A stretch of DNA of 64,000 nt from Eleginops maclovinus (GCF_036324505.1 NC_086367.1:18402578-18466577), one strand, 5' to 3'. Positions 35,745-57,000 are shown, counted from the stretch's first letter. Made by a program: numbers and translations. The notes: generated by a model not told the origin, from the sequence alone.

Positions 35745-36215
35745 AGGTGTGCTGAAGTAAAAGAAGCAATTCTTATCTGTAAAAATACTCTGTGAATTAA
35801 AAGGCCTGAATTCAAAATCTTACTTAAGTAAAAGTACAAAAGTATTGGCATCAAAATATACATCAGTCCCAAAGGTAAAAAGGAGTTGTAAGGCCTCATG
35901 ACCCATTTCTAAATCATATATTTTGAGTTTCTGGATTATAATTATAGATGCATGAATGTGTTCATCAGAGCTGGGAAAGTCGGAGCTAATCTTAATTACT
36001 TTATATTCTACTGCTGGACATTTGAAACTTTAATTACATGTACATTTTAATTAATCTAAAACTGTAAAAGCGGTCAAATAAATCTACTGGAGTAAAAAGT
36101 ACAATATTGTCTTCTAAAATGTAGTAAAGTAGAAGTATATATAGCATAAAAATGAAAATCCTCAAAGTACAAGTATCTTAAAATTGTTCCTAGGTACAGT
36201 ACTCCAATAATTGTC
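35745..36215 (+). mobile_element. hAT-like non-autonomous DNA transposon, second copy
   Basis: Shares with the copy at 15200 the order of motifs: AAAATACTCTGT, TTCAAAATCTTACTTAAGTA, AAGTATTGGCATCAAAATAT, then GTAAAAAGTACAATAT, TAGTAAAGTAGAAGTATA and CAAAGTACAAGTA near the end. The left terminus is eroded. No transposase. Confidence 0.75.
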
Positions 36216-39200
36216 CCTTATTAAAATCTACCACTGGAGCTCCTTATCAAAGAATAACTCAGCAGAGTCTCAAAGATCCAATTTTAGGGCAGGTTTTAGG
36301 TCTCCTATTAAACTCAGTGTCTGCATTCAAGGTTTAAACCCAGGCATCAAGTTAGTTGGAGATTATTCTCTGCGTGTGAAACCACCCTGTTGTTTTTTAG
36401 AACTTCAGGGCCCTCAGACAGAGACATCATCTACACGGATGGTTAGCCGGAGAGCCCCAGGCAGTGACACTGTTGTTTTTATTTATCTTGCAGTCTGGAG
36501 CCAGATCCAGTGTGCTCAAAGCTTCAGGCTTTTGGGTTGCATTAGGGGAAGATAGATGGGGATGGGGCGGGCCAAACTATGAGTGAACTGGGCTGGCTGA
36601 AAGGTCAGTCCTGCAGAGCTTTTTGTCTGCAGCCTGGCACCTGCACCAACGCTTTCCATATTGGAAGCTTTGGACAGAAAGGAATGAAACACCTTAAACT
36701 GAGAGACAAATGCAATATTTCTTCTCACTTTCTTTTAAATTCTGCAGCATTGTGCAACAAATCTAGAGCGCAGATGAACTTGCTTGAGTTTAAAACTAAC
36801 AAATCTGTAACACAGAATAATCAAAAAGCCAGATTTGAGCCAGATATGTTGAGTCAACCAGTCTGACCGCCAAGTGAGTGAAGCAGAGGGACCTCCCTGT
36901 TTGAGTTTGTGTTTGCCTTTTACCAGTTCCAACAGTGTGGATCAACAAATTACTCTAAATGCTACAAGATCACAGCATGCTGGATAGTGTCAGCGGTCCT
37001 TAATTAGTTTATACCAAATAAACACTTTGTAGGTCAATTTTTTTCTGTGTTTTTCCTTCATCTCTTGGCACACTGAATATCTGGCCTGTGTAACGAATGT
37101 GTTGATGTATTCCATGTTCAAAGACCAGTGAGCAGTCTCATTGGATTTGTTCTTGTGTTCAGTTAAATTAAGCCAGTCGAGCCAGGAGGAAGGGCAAGTG
37201 GTAAATAAGTATTTATTTGAGTATTTAAGATGACTCTCACCTCAGATTTACACCGTGATCTGATGGTTCACTTAAATGATTTCATACACATTATCTCTAC
37301 AAAGCCTTACAGTGCTGTTGAATTACGTGTGTGTGTGTCTACCTCTTTTTGTTCTAGTAGCATGTCCTGTTTTTTCGGTACCATGCATAGCCATTCATTT
37401 AGTCTTTGCTCTCAAATTAGGCTTAACCATTTAGATAGTTTGACATGAGTAAATCAGACCAATAATCTTTCAGTGAATGACAGACGATCAGGCAAACATC
37501 TCAGCAAAACGGATGAGAACATACCATTTTGCATTAAAATTGTGCTTCTGAACAGTGTGCAGAGACAGGGATAGTTCATGTGTTACTGATGCGCCAGACT
37601 AGAACTTGGCAGGAGGCTATTTATTCTTTTTTGTGTATATGAGGAATTAGATTCATTAGGCCTGTCAGATAAAGCCGATGTGGCGCGTCAGCCAAGACTC
37701 TGAGTCAACCAGACAGTCACCAAAGTCAGCCAAGCAGAGGCAAAGGAACTCCATGGGTTTACTTTATATCCAGATAATTACTGCTGACTCCTCCAGGGTT
37801 TTCATGTTTTTTCTGTTGCTTTGAAAGACATTACATTTCAACATCGTATGCACAAAGACAAGTTGTTTCTTTAATGTTTATACAATAATACTGCGTTTGA
37901 CTTGAAAGCAAACAATATTACAAATCAAATTCATTTCTTACAGGACAAGACTAGCTGTGATGGATATTAATTGATATCACTGCATTATTGTGTAGACTGC
38001 AGACTGCATATTGCTCTGAGCAATGCTATCTAGCACTCCACAGAGGACGGCCTCATAAATCTTGAGGCACTGAAGTAGAGCTGTGCACACAGAACATGAA
38101 TTATGCACATTAACGTTTCATTTTTTACACAATGCACCGCCTGTATATCCAGCTATCCGTCTTCCGGCACCAATGTACAGTATCCTGGCTGGTTGTGTCA
38201 TATTGTTCTGTTCTGCCAGACAGGCAAACACACAACATGGTCAACATGCTAATTTTCTTAAAATGTAAGTGCTAAAATGCAGATTTTTAAGCATGTATAG
38301 CACTGAATGTAATCTAACTTTATCAAATTCCATGCCAACATTTTCTTATACGCACGAAAAAACCAAAGACTGGAAAAAACATTTGAAAAACTAATTTAAG
38401 AAGTGAGGAATATTTCCCTGACTCAGGAATTCTGCAGGACGATGATGGGTTGGCTACTTCCTGTTCTGTCCGTGGGCCATGAGGCCAGGGCCAGCGGCGT
38501 TTGCCAGAGTCGTCTTTCATGGGAGCTTGAGCAACGCAAGCTTGTTGCCAGGTTGGGTTTTGAGTGAATCAGAAGAGCTCTCAGCCTTATTAGGTCCAAT
38601 GCAGCTCTAGCTGTAAAGGCGTTGAGAGCTCAATCAGGTTATTCATACTGTAATTCAGACACAGGCCGGGGCGGACACAGAGACGGGCTTAGTCACGGCT
38701 GATTAGACTCACAGCCTTGTTATCTGGAGAGGAAACACTAATGCTAAGATGCTAGAGGTGGGGATGATTATGATGACAGGGATTCAACTATTGATCTTTA
38801 AACTGTGATTGTTTTTGGGGAGAAAAGTGTTGTTCGAAATTCTATTACGCTGCGTGTGAAACGAGGCTGGTGTTAAACACATCAGAAGTTTATTCCTCAC
38901 ACACTGGCAAGATGACATTGATAATGTAGATAACAGACGATGTCATTCTTCCAAATCTTTCTCTTACACATTTCCTTTAATTTCATGCTGTTTTTGTTCC
39001 CATATTTACTTATATCTCATGGCTCTTTCTCCTGTAATGAAAAGGAAAGAGAAATACAGTTATTTCCATGGCTAGATTTTTAAATAGGAAATGTATTGCC
39101 TTCGCCCACACTATGTTAAATTATTCAGTAGCTAACGTCGCCTCTGGCACTTTATTCTGTGCTCAATATAAAGGCTCAGAGCATTATCACTGAGCACCAT

Positions 39201-39287
39201 GCAGATGTTGCAAGAGCAATAACTCACTTGAAGAAATAGTTTTGCTTTATTGCTGAGGGTTAGATGAAGATACCACCCTCATTTGTC
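36216..39287 (+). other. slc7a14: slc7a14 intron 1; candidate conserved block at 38560-38780
   Basis: No exon is recognised. The block at 38560-38780 is complex, repeat-free and contains AATTCAG and TGATTAGA-type sites. It may be a conserved non-coding element. Confidence 0.3.
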
Positions 39288-39608
39288 CAGCAGTGGCTCA
39301 GTCAGTAGGGGCTTGGACTGGGAATCGTAGGGTCGCCGGTTCAAGTCCCCAAACAGACTTGAAATATGGAAAGTGGACTGCTACTTGGAGAGGTCCCAGT
39401 TCACCTCCTAGGCCCTCCTGAGCAAGGCACCGGACACCTCCAATCTCCCCTCCCCATTGCTCCCCGAGCGCTGCACAATAGCTGCCTACTGCTCCTAGTA
39501 CAAAGATGGGTTAAATGCAGAGGACCAATTTCACTGTGTGTGCTCTTCTGTTTACATGTATGTGACAAATAAAGAGGGTTTCATCCTCCGATTCTATCTA
39601 TCTATCTT
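39288..39608 (+). mobile_element. tRNA-derived SINE
   Basis: The head has a pol III A box (TGGCTCAGTCAGTAGG, 39293-39308) and a B box (GGTTCAAGTCC, 39338-39348) spaced as in tRNAs. A tRNA-unrelated body follows with GAGCAAGGCACCGGACACCT and GCTCCCCGAGCGCTG. It ends with GACAAATAAAG and a (TCTA)n tail. This is a typical teleost SINE structure. It lies in the predicted first intron of slc7a14. Confidence 0.85.
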
Positions 39609-40691
39609 TTGCACACTAGGGAGTTGGAGACACAAGGTGGTTAGCCTAGCTTAGCATAAAGACTGGAAGCTGGGACAACCTGCATGCACAATAAAGAACC
39701 CTGTCCCCGCTTGTTACTTTGAATAACCTCACTTTAATTACCAGAATTCAACATGACAGAGCCAGGTTTCCCCCTGCCTTCAGTCTTCCTGCTAAGCTAC
39801 ACTATTCACCTCCTGGTCTAGAGTGCTATTGATCTTCTAATCTATTTCTTGGCAAGAGAGCAATGGATATTTTCCAAAATGTCAAAGTATAATTAAAAGG
39901 CCTTCTGCAACAGCCACTGCAATGTTATTGAAAGCTAGAGAGCACATACCTTTCAGAGCCGCACACGTCTCATGCTTTAATTATATTGTTTGGAAATGAT
40001 GAATATTTAAAACTTGAATTACACACAGTAGCATAACATCATGTGATTCCTGTACTATTTTTCAGTAAGTAACTGAAGTGAAATGCCACGATATGTACCT
40101 GGGTCTTAATCTGCTCCGGATAGGAAACCACATGGCCCTGGTGGATTAAGAGGTTAGCATCAGTTCAGATTGCTGAAGCTCAGTGATGCGTTGGATCCTC
40201 TCCCAACAACTGTAACACTGACCTCCAAACATCATGGCATCCAGTTTGCGGCCTGTGGTTAGCTCTTTTCAGCAGTTCATAACTCAAAATCAAATGTGGC
40301 TGAGCCTTGTGCAATGTACAGGCAAACAGATGTTTTGTTTGTTGTTACTGATTTAATATATAATTCTCTTTAATTATTACCTATTTAGTTTAATTGTAGA
40401 GTTAACTGTGAAACGTTTTCCGCCTATTTTCTAAAAGTCACATAAGCCTTGGTTCTGTAAAGGTTAAATGCTCTTAGACTAACCTTTTTCCCCGAGAGGA
40501 CTGTTAGTAAAGTGAAGTCCGTTTTCCAGCGCAGCGCTGATGGAACACTTGCTGCCACCGCGCTTTGTGCAGTTTGTGTTGTTGATCTACGACTGTTCAA
40601 ATAGCTCGACTAACTCAGGGCAGGTGGTGGTCACTGTCAATGAAACGAGACGGAGACCATTAAAATGCCACAGATGTTGTGAAAAACAAGC
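39609..40691 (+). other. slc7a14: slc7a14 intron 1, no recognised content
   Basis: No exon or repeat is recognised. Confidence 0.4.
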
Positions 40692-40711
40692 GTGTGTGTG
40701 TGTGTGTGTGT
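40692..40711. repeat. short (GT)10 tract
   Basis: Twenty bases of GT, in opposite orientation to the CA array 105 bases on. Confidence 0.9.
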
Positions 40712-40816
40712 ATTTTGTTCCAAATTGACCCTTTTTATTCCTAGTTGAGTGTGATTGGATATGTGCAAAGGTATCAGAGTCTGCAATTAAAGCTGTTAAT
40801 GTCTGTCTGGCCATTT

Positions 40817-40823
40817 CACACAC

Positions 40824-40895
<72 letters not shown>
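40817..40895. repeat. (CA)n microsatellite
   Basis: CA array with single CGCA variants near both ends. Confidence 0.97.
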
Positions 40896-40898
<3 letters not shown>

Positions 40899-43440
40899 AA
40901 GACATTCATTGGTGACGCCCAACCAACTAAAAAGCCTGATTAAATTCAGCATGGGATTAACTGTTGTACGTCATGATAGAGTTTATGCTGCTTAATGAGA
41001 TACAAGCACGCTCTTACTAGAGCTGTTTGGGATCTTCACGACAAACCACTTTAAAAAAATGTATTAAATGTTTTTTTAATTCAGAAATCTTTGCATGATT
41101 CAATGAAAGGAAGGAGCCATTTTTCAGAGCTGTTACTCTAGTAATCGTGCCAAATTGTTCAGTTGCGTTTTCAATGTGAAACATGATTGTCAGTTAAAGG
41201 GAAAAGCTTGGTTGTTTTTAAGTGGGTTTGTAAGAGTTTGTCATCCTTAGTTAGTGTATTACCTACATTACAGTATGGCGTCCATTGTTTTGACTCCGTT
41301 GTGGACTGTTACTGTGTTACTTTGGTCTAAACTCACCCTTTGAAACACCAAGCTCACACAACCACACAAACCAACAGCAGTCACAGATCGAGGCAGCACT
41401 AGATCAGCATACCTTTGCTCTTCCTGTTTTTGTCAAAGGTGTCGGGTGGCTTTGAAGAGAGATAACGACTTTAGCTCCCCGACAGAACGAGCTGTCTTCT
41501 TCTTTCTGCTTCCCCCTTCATCAGCAGTAGCTACATCGCTTTGCTTCTGTGGCAATAGTCCTGTCTGTTCTTCAAAAGTGGGATGTGCCGAAACGGGCTC
41601 TACTGTAGGTTACAACTCCACAAATAAGTTGTAATATCACTTTATGAAAACCGGTCCTCTTAATGAAGGTCAAACTGTGACCAGACCAAATAATACAACA
41701 AATCTTGTAGCCGAATTTTGTTGAAAAATCTGCAAGACTCTTTTTTGCAGCCCTACATTTTGACCAGGAGTTAAAGCAGGAAAATCACAAAACTCACTGA
41801 ATTGTAAAATCACATTTCTATTACAGTTTAATCAGGTTACAGGTGAGTTGGACTTGTGATGGGTTAATAGCCCTTGCCCCACCCCACACTCACCATCACA
41901 CACAGATGAAATCACCTTTCGAGCTTGTCTACCTCTGCACACACTCGTTCTCGCACTAAGTGCAGCGACAATAGCAGCCGCGGCGTACTCTGGTTAAACA
42001 GCTGGGTAATTGCAGCCATCATTTGAGTGGTCTCATATTAGAGCCGAGAGGGAGCGTGAGTGCACTGTGTGTGAGTGTGTGTTTGTTCAGTAACTTGCGC
42101 TCATGGTTCAGAGTGGATGAATGGTGATTGTTAGTTCGCTGATGTTGAGCGTGAGAAAAAGAGGGACTGCGCTACATTTGATGACAATAATAGCTCTCCT
42201 TTCAACAGCAATTACTCGTATGACATCAGAGACTCTGTTTAAAAGCTGTATTGAAGTATTTTATAGCCTCTGCGGTTTGAATTAGTTTGAAAATACATAA
42301 TAGTCGCAATTGTTCTACACAAAATAGCTTCAGATTTTAATTGAATAGAATCCTATTCTGCTCCATGTTTCTGTTTTATGTGGTGCTACCCACATGTTCA
42401 ACGGAGAGCCTTTTCCATTTGTTGATTCAATATAATAACATGGATAGGAACATATTTACTAAAACAAGACCACAGAGTTTAGTGGTTTTTGCATTGTAGC
42501 TGCAGTATAATTATACACAGTCTTTTTATTTCTCAGACATTTACAAAAGGAAAAGTCATGCTTTCAAAAATCTAAAATAAGAGTTGGGTAGTTTCATCAA
42601 CAATATCTACAAAAACCATTAAAAACATCGCTCCTTATATAGAAGAACGGACCCTGTGAGTAGCATACCAATTTAGTTTGTTGTATTATATTTTTATTAT
42701 GCCAAATATACTCTAATTTATTTGCTATTTTAATAATATAACATATCATTTTGATCCTAGGGAACTTTTGTGAAGGTATCGGTCATTTTTCATTTTATTT
42801 CCTAGGAGATAAATAACCAAGAGGTAATCAGGTTTTTTGGGAGAGGAGATCTGCCTTTTTTGACTCGATTTAATTGTTCTTATTTTGGACAAATAACCGG
42901 GATAAAATGTTTTGGAACCTTTAAGGTCAAAAGGAGTACAAAACACAACAATTCTGTTAGTTTGTAAGTATCTCAAATATGCTTTTATTATGTACACTAT
43001 GACTGAATCTGCATTCATAAAGTGAGCCTGATGTAAACCGTGACAATCATTCAGTCTATAAATGCCACCAAGCAGTAGAATTACATTAAATCCTGAAAGT
43101 CCTTTCTTTAATTTGTATGCTGGAGGGAGGTTTAGTAGACATATGAGTACACGTAAAGCTCCCTCTCACACTTCCAAACAAAAAAAGGGTTACCATCCAT
43201 TGTCATCTCTAATGAGCTTGGCTACTATAGCAACAGGGCTGCAGGGAGAGGACTGCTAATTAGCTGCTTCCTCATTCAGGTACGCTTCATTTGTGGGAAA
43301 ATGTGTAATGCATCTCCTCTGTTGGGCTCCAGTTTCTTGGCGAGCATGAAAGTAAAGCATTGCGTGTCAGAACAATAATATGAGGCATTGTGCTGCCAAA
43401 TGCTGGAAAGAAAATCAATCATTTTACCTTTGTTTTTCAG
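40896..43440 (+). other. slc7a14: slc7a14 intron 1, 3' part; candidate conserved block 41930-42260
   Basis: No exon is recognised. The interval 41930-42260 is complex and repeat-poor apart from a short GT patch. The intron ends in a clear polypyrimidine tract and CAG (TTTGTTTTTCAG, to 43440). Confidence 0.35.
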
Positions 43441-43686
43441 ATAGCTTTCTCACCATGTGGGGAACAACCAAGATGGCATTTCACTAAACCGGCAGAAGAA
43501 ACAACAGGTTGGAAGGTACGGAGGCAAGAGCAGCAACACAAAAGTTCCTTCTTTTGATTCAACTATAATTCGGAAAAGGAATACTCTTTTCAGTGCGTAG
43601 AAGAAATCACTGAGAATAAGAAGAGTATCTAAGAACTTCCTGCACTTCTTCCCTTTGACTCTGACCCTCGACCTTTAGCTCTCACC
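43441..43686 (+). other. slc7a14: 5' UTR part of slc7a14 exon 2
   Basis: This segment lies between a good acceptor (TTTTTCAG at 43433-43440) and the main ATG. It contains an 11-codon upstream ORF. Internal AG sites (43592, 43679) could be alternative acceptors that would skip the upstream ORF. Confidence 0.5.
43455..43487 (+). other. upstream ORF in slc7a14 leader
   Basis: ATG in strong context (CACC before ATG, A at -3, like the main start) encodes MWGTTKMAFH and then TAA. It lies 199 bases upstream of the main start. It would be expected to lower main-ORF translation if included in the mRNA. Confidence 0.4.
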
Positions 43687-51157
<7,471 letters not shown>

Positions 51158-52014
51158 AGGGACTGACTCTGTGTTACCCTGAATGTACTGCCTTGTCTGC
51201 TGCCTGGGGAAAGGGAGGGGGAACAGTAGTGTGAGCGCATGAATGATTGTGTGTGTGTGTGTGTGCGTGCGTGCGTGTGTGCATGCCTGCATGTGGGTGT
51301 GGGTATTTGTTTGTGTGGCTAACCCTTGGGCTAGATAGTTTCTTGACAGTGGAACGACTTATTATTCAGTTTACTCAACCACGCTCCACCGCTCACACAG
51401 CAAATGAGGACTTCAAGGTCAAATGTCTTGTCACATTCACTTGTTATTCACCGGAGTCCACAGACCACACAAACTAAAGACAGATAGGAAAGTGTCGACG
51501 TAGCAGGAGATACAATATATTGTGGTTCACTGCACTGTGGCAAGTTTATTGGGCCATCCATTTACTGAACATCTAGACATGTACGGAATATAGGAGGGGA
51601 CAAGGTGGTGAGGGAGGGACAGATGAATCAGCACCTCTCTTCCTGTTTCAATGTAGACAGACAGGAAAGCTAAATGACAGAATGCCAAACTATTTCCTAT
51701 GAACAGGTCTGACTTTCTCTGCTTGTTTCACAGGAAAACAGCTTCACATGCTCTCAAAAACTCAACAAAACGTCTTATGTCTGTCTTCAATCATTTCCCC
51801 TGCCCGTTTATATCTAGCCCAAGGGATAAGAACTGGACTGGGACGAGGGTGTTGGTGTTTTCTGTCACAAATAGTACTTGGACTTTGCTTGCAATAGTGC
51901 CTTCATCTTCTGTACGTGTATGTGAGTTTCTTATTATGTCTGTTTTCTACTTTAATTTTGCCTGTGTATGTGTGAGGGTGTATGTGCAATCTAACTCCAC
52001 CTTTTACATTGATG

Positions 52015-52017
<3 letters not shown>

Positions 52018-52079
<62 letters not shown>
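52018..52079. repeat. (GT)31 microsatellite in the predicted slc7a14 3' UTR
   Basis: 62 bases of uninterrupted GT on the sense strand, read as (GU)n if transcribed. Confidence 0.98.
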
Positions 52080-52086
<7 letters not shown>

Positions 52087-53296
52087 AAGTGAGGTTGTTT
52101 TACCGTGTATGTGTAGGTATTTGTTTAGTTCTTCCCACTCTTTACCCCAGCATGAAGCTCAAAATCAAACCGCCCGCCAGAAATCAGCTCATGGTGCAAT
52201 ATAACACGCAGTTCATTGGTGTATTTAAACCAGAGAGTAGAAAGAAGGAACACAGGTTGAATCTTAATTGACAACCTTCATGGTTTATTGTGATGAATGT
52301 CATACTTGCTGTGTTTTTGCGTCTCCGCTGATGCAGTTCTTGCTTTTTCCTAGGGCTGGGAAGGATTTAATTTTCAGTTCATTCAATTCAGGAAATGGGT
52401 TTTATATAGAGCTTGCAGCTTTCCTCCTAGAGACGACAGCAAATATAGAGACTGTAGAAAAATGCTTATTATTGAGAGAGGGGCGTCTGAGAAATTGGAG
52501 GATATTTGTTTTTTTCTTTCGATGAAAAGAGGGACGTTTGACATTTTTTGTGGGAGCATCTGAGGGTCACTTTTTTTTCTTCTGCCAAGTTACTGTTATT
52601 TAATTTTCCTGAGCATATTAAGTTATTAGGAAATTAATAACGATGAATTAATTACATTTTTATTTAATATTGGGGATAGTTACTTCAGATTTAATCTTAG
52701 TCAAAAGGAAGGTCCAATTAAGTATTAATTGGACTTTGGGTTTCAACCCCTTCCCCAATACAGTCCCTAAATCAGAGTGACTGTATTGTAAATACTTGGA
52801 GTAAATTGGACATTGACTGAACTGAAATATAATCCCTCCTCTTCCTTCTCTCTCCTTTCTGATCCCGTCTTTTGCTATTAAATATCATACATTTGTGTAT
52901 TCTCTACTTCCACCACACCTTTGCTCTTCCAGCCCAACTCTTCCTCTTCATCTGTTTGCCACCTCACCATGCTCTTGATATTCATCCGGCCATGTCAGCA
53001 GGGAGTTTCCACTCTTAGTCACAAGTGATGGAGCCGAGATTGCTTTTCAGTCAGGATGTGAACGGCAATCTGTTCATGCTCTGATGATATATTAGCTCTT
53101 GTTTCACCTCAGGGTGTCTGCTTTCTCCCTTCTGATTTGTCACCGGAGGATTTACTCCTGTCCTAGCCCCCGGTCTGAACTTGTCTAAGTGAACCTCCCT
53201 CTTCATAGTGTTGTCCCTCTCTTTTCATGTTACCTACACTTTTGCTGCACCCCGAAGACATTTTGTGAAAATCAATCAAATATAAACATTGTCCTT

Positions 53297-53400
53297 TAGA
53301 GCTCAGTGTGTAGGACATTTAAGCTTTAGCTGCCAGGGTTGGGGGTTTGATTCCATACTAAGAATGTATGCACTCATGGCACCGTGAGGGATTTTGGCAC
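53297..53400 (+). repeat. possible decayed tRNA-like SINE head
   Basis: GAGCTCAGTGTGTAGG resembles a pol III A box and GGGTTTGATTCC a B box, at tRNA-like spacing. The body cannot be assigned. Confidence 0.3.
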
Positions 53401-54055
53401 ACACCAAATAGCATACAGTTACGTTATTATGTTGAGGGCCGGGACAAAAACTGCTGCTGTATGCCCAAATTGTCCTTCTTGTACCTTTTCCTCTTGCCCC
53501 CTGTTGCTGCATATATCCCTTCCAGGGAAGCCTTATTTGTCTAATGCACTAAATCTAAGGATGCCACGCTAAACCCCCACCCTACCTCTGCTCCTTTCAC
53601 ATCTATCCTCACTCCAAAAAACCTGTTCCTATCATGTAGTGAAAGCCCTTTGGTGTCGTCCTTTGAAATTATTGTAATACCCGTACCCAAAAAACAGCCC
53701 ATTGTTCCCAGGAATGACACTTTTATTGGATGATTCTGCAGTTTTCTCATGCAGGAAGTAGTGAGCGTTTCCATTATGTAGACGAACATTAGGATGATAA
53801 GGTTGTATGGTGAACTGATTCACCCCTTCATTTTTCAGGATGGAACCAGAGTGCCCATCAAACACCAATCATAGCCGTGGCCAATATTAAACTCATGTCG
53901 AGTGTTTGCTTTCTAGAAATTTGGGTGGTATAGTGACTTGGACTGTGTTTACATTCTAAAATGGTGTATAATTTACAAACTCAACTAAATTCCACTACAT
54001 GTAGGCCAACAAACAGATCAGTATTTCATGTGCTGTAGGGACCTTCATGTAGCGA

Positions 54056-54084
54056 AATAAACATTTATGAAAAAACAAAATAAA
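54056..54084 (+). terminator. slc7a14: candidate poly(A) signals of slc7a14
   Basis: Two AATAAA hexamers 23 bases apart, followed by T/G-rich sequence, about 2.9 kb after the stop codon. Confidence 0.35.
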
Positions 54085-54085
54085 A

Positions 54086-57000
54086 AAGTACATACTTTCC
54101 TTTGGTGTCTTTGTCAGAGAGAATAAGATTGCATTTTTGGGGACTTGGACTCATGACTAGTTTTTCTGAAACTTGTTAGTTGTAAAATTGTAATGCCTTC
54201 TTTTATTGTAAACATATTCCTAACAGCCTATTTGACCTTTACTGTAGACAGTTAGGCACATCACCTGGAGGAAGGGATTGTTATGTGAATGAAGTTTATG
54301 TTTTGGCACAAAGAAACATCAAGCTCAGTACAGCAGAGGATTTGAGTGTTGTCCCAAATACCTAAACCATAACATCACATAGTTATTTGTTGTTATGGAT
54401 TTGGATTGTAGATATCAATAAGAAAAGATGTTGCCATTGAACATATTCTGAGGTTTTGCAGAATTGTCCAATATTAAAGTTGTCTGTGGTTATAGGGTTG
54501 GAAAAACAGCACTTACAAAAACATTGGAACACTTTATCTCACACAATTTCAAGTATATATTAGATTATATTATACTATCCCCTCCACCCGGATCACCTCA
54601 GCTAAGCTAAAACAATCCAGATGTTTTCATTCATAGCTCAGCCAAAACAAGGCAGCAAATACAGGCGTTGCCACTTTGACACTGTACTGTACAGTCGACC
54701 TACCATAGCCTATTACCTTCTCTGTGAGTGAGTGCAAGTGTGTGAGTGCATGTGCAGTGTGTGTACGTGTGTGATCTATGCCTGCGCCTCAATGTGACCC
54801 TGTGGTGAATGTGTAGCATGCTTTCATGCACGAGGCCCTGACCGTAAATGTTGTACCTGCATGTGGTGACGGAGCGCTGCGAGACATAATACAACACTAA
54901 ACCAAAACCAAACGCAGGCCTACTTCTTACACCTGGGAATGCTGGCCTCTCTGCTCTGAGAGGATTTAACAGGTGTAATACAAGCGAATCCGCTTCAAAA
55001 ACTTCATTGTTCAAAACTCTTACCAGTGAGTGAACTGAACGCTGTTGTATACAATGCAGACTCTTAAATTCAGATTCAAACCCGAACCTTTTCTTTATGT
55101 TACACCTCAATATCATGTTTGAATTCTACCGGCTAAGAAGATTATTTGCTCTATTCTCTCCGATTTATTTAAGCTCTCACAGTAATCTTCTCACATAGAA
55201 ATGGGAACCAGGGCTCCTCCTGAAAAGGTAGTAGAAAATGTAGCAAACAAACAGGTGTGACAATGACACCTCTCATCCTGCCTAAACCTTACAGTATGCC
55301 TACTCTGTATATCCCTTTCTTTAACCACAACCTCTGCAAACCAAAGTCCACAATATTTGTTTACTGGTCACGTACAGGACACTTTAGCTTCTTCAGAGTA
55401 AACACTTACGATACAACGTTTTTCTTGGTGGTCTACTAATAAGCTATACTTCAGTTTGTCACAAGGAGATTTCTTCTTGTCACTGTCAACAGTGCAATGA
55501 TCATTTTTAAAACCGTAGTTGCTAAGTATTTCATTGAAAGTATTAGTCTAGATTTTAATTGACTACAGCAGATCAGTTTGTCCAAAAGTAAAAAAGTACA
55601 TAAAAGAAAAACAATATTTTTCTACAGCTGTTTCCCCATCCACAGGTCCTCCACACAAAAAAAAGCTGGGTAGGCTATCATCAGCATTCACCTTCTGCGT
55701 TTACGTTTGGTCATTAGGAGGCCTGGGAGAAACTGCTAAAATATATTTTTAACGAGTGTAGTCTGTAGTGATAAGGCTCATTTATAAATCTTAATCCCTT
55801 CCAGTTCTTTTGAAGGGTTTAGAAAAATGGTTTCTCTTGACGTCAATAGGAACATAGGTTTGGAAATACTACAAAAAACCTTCAGAAACTATTTTAATAC
55901 AAGCCCATAAAGGGGAAAATACAAGAATAATCCAATTTTGCCACTATTGCTTTTACAGTCAGCTACTATTTGTTTATTTTGTCTCGGAGAAAGAGTGCCA
56001 TGTTCTTCTTTGTGCTCTGTGTTCGCTGTGTTGAGTCAGTGTGTCAGACTTGTTGAGGTTGGCTTCTCTTGCAAAGAAATAGATATTCCTTTACTCTTCT
56101 GTATATTTTGGCACAAAGCTGTATAATGTGGTTGTTTTCTATGTTCATTTTTTTAATGGTTTCTTCCATATGTGTGGTTATTTTGCTCCTGGTTGCACTG
56201 TTTTCTGCTGAGTTGTTGATATTGCTTCCATGCAACAATGAAAGCTATTTATTGCAAATACAAGGCTTGCTCATTTTTTGAACGTTTCCTGCGCTTATAT
56301 TTAAAATGACAATACATTATGTACAGTGACATAATAAATCACTCATATGACTGACTGCAGACCATCTGGACCAGGGCTAGACTTGAAAGGAACAGAGAGA
56401 CGGACAGTCAAAAACAGCACAAGCTAACATTAGCCCATTAGCAATTGCCCAAGCTAGCTAGCCTCTTGTGCTAACTAGCTTGAAGAGGTAATGCTACTGA
56501 GCCCAAGCACGTTACTAGCTTGCTAACGTCCACATTTCGCAAAAGAAATCCTTGCAAGTAGTCACTTCTAGCACTGGCTTTATAACAAAGTGTGTATCCC
56601 AAATGTGTTGGTTCAAATGCATGAAACACACTAAAGCCAAATGATTGATTCTACATTACACTGATCCAACAGGTTGCAGTGGTATGTTAAGAAAGGCAGT
56701 AAGGAAGACAACAGGCAAGTAAACACGGATCCTAACAAAACAGGATTTACATTTTTAAGGAAATTCAGTTGTGCAAATGCTTTACGAAGAAGGAAATGCA
56801 TTCAACCTGTTTGAGGGACCTCAAGGTCTCTGACATATTCAGCAGAGCACCATTAACTGGCTTATAACAAAAGCTACTTCACTGTTTCTTTTTCAGTCAA
56901 ATGTGTTAACTGGTCAAACCATAGCCTTTACCACAATTATATCATAGATGGTATAACATCCCTTTGAGGTTTAGCCGCACAGTTATTGTATAATTATGTT

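Larger units (their letters stand above)
51158..54085 (+). other. slc7a14: probable 3' UTR of slc7a14
   Basis: No gene-like ORF follows the stop. It contains GT/GC-rich simple sequence at 51249-51291 and a (GT)31 array at 52018-52079. AATAAA hexamers lie at 54056-54061 and 54079-54084. Mammalian SLC7A14 also has a very long 3' UTR. The end point is inferred. Confidence 0.4.

Noticed and set aside
39288..39360. Possible tRNA gene
   Set aside because: A and B boxes are present, but there is no clean cloverleaf and a SINE body follows. It is a tRNA-derived SINE head.
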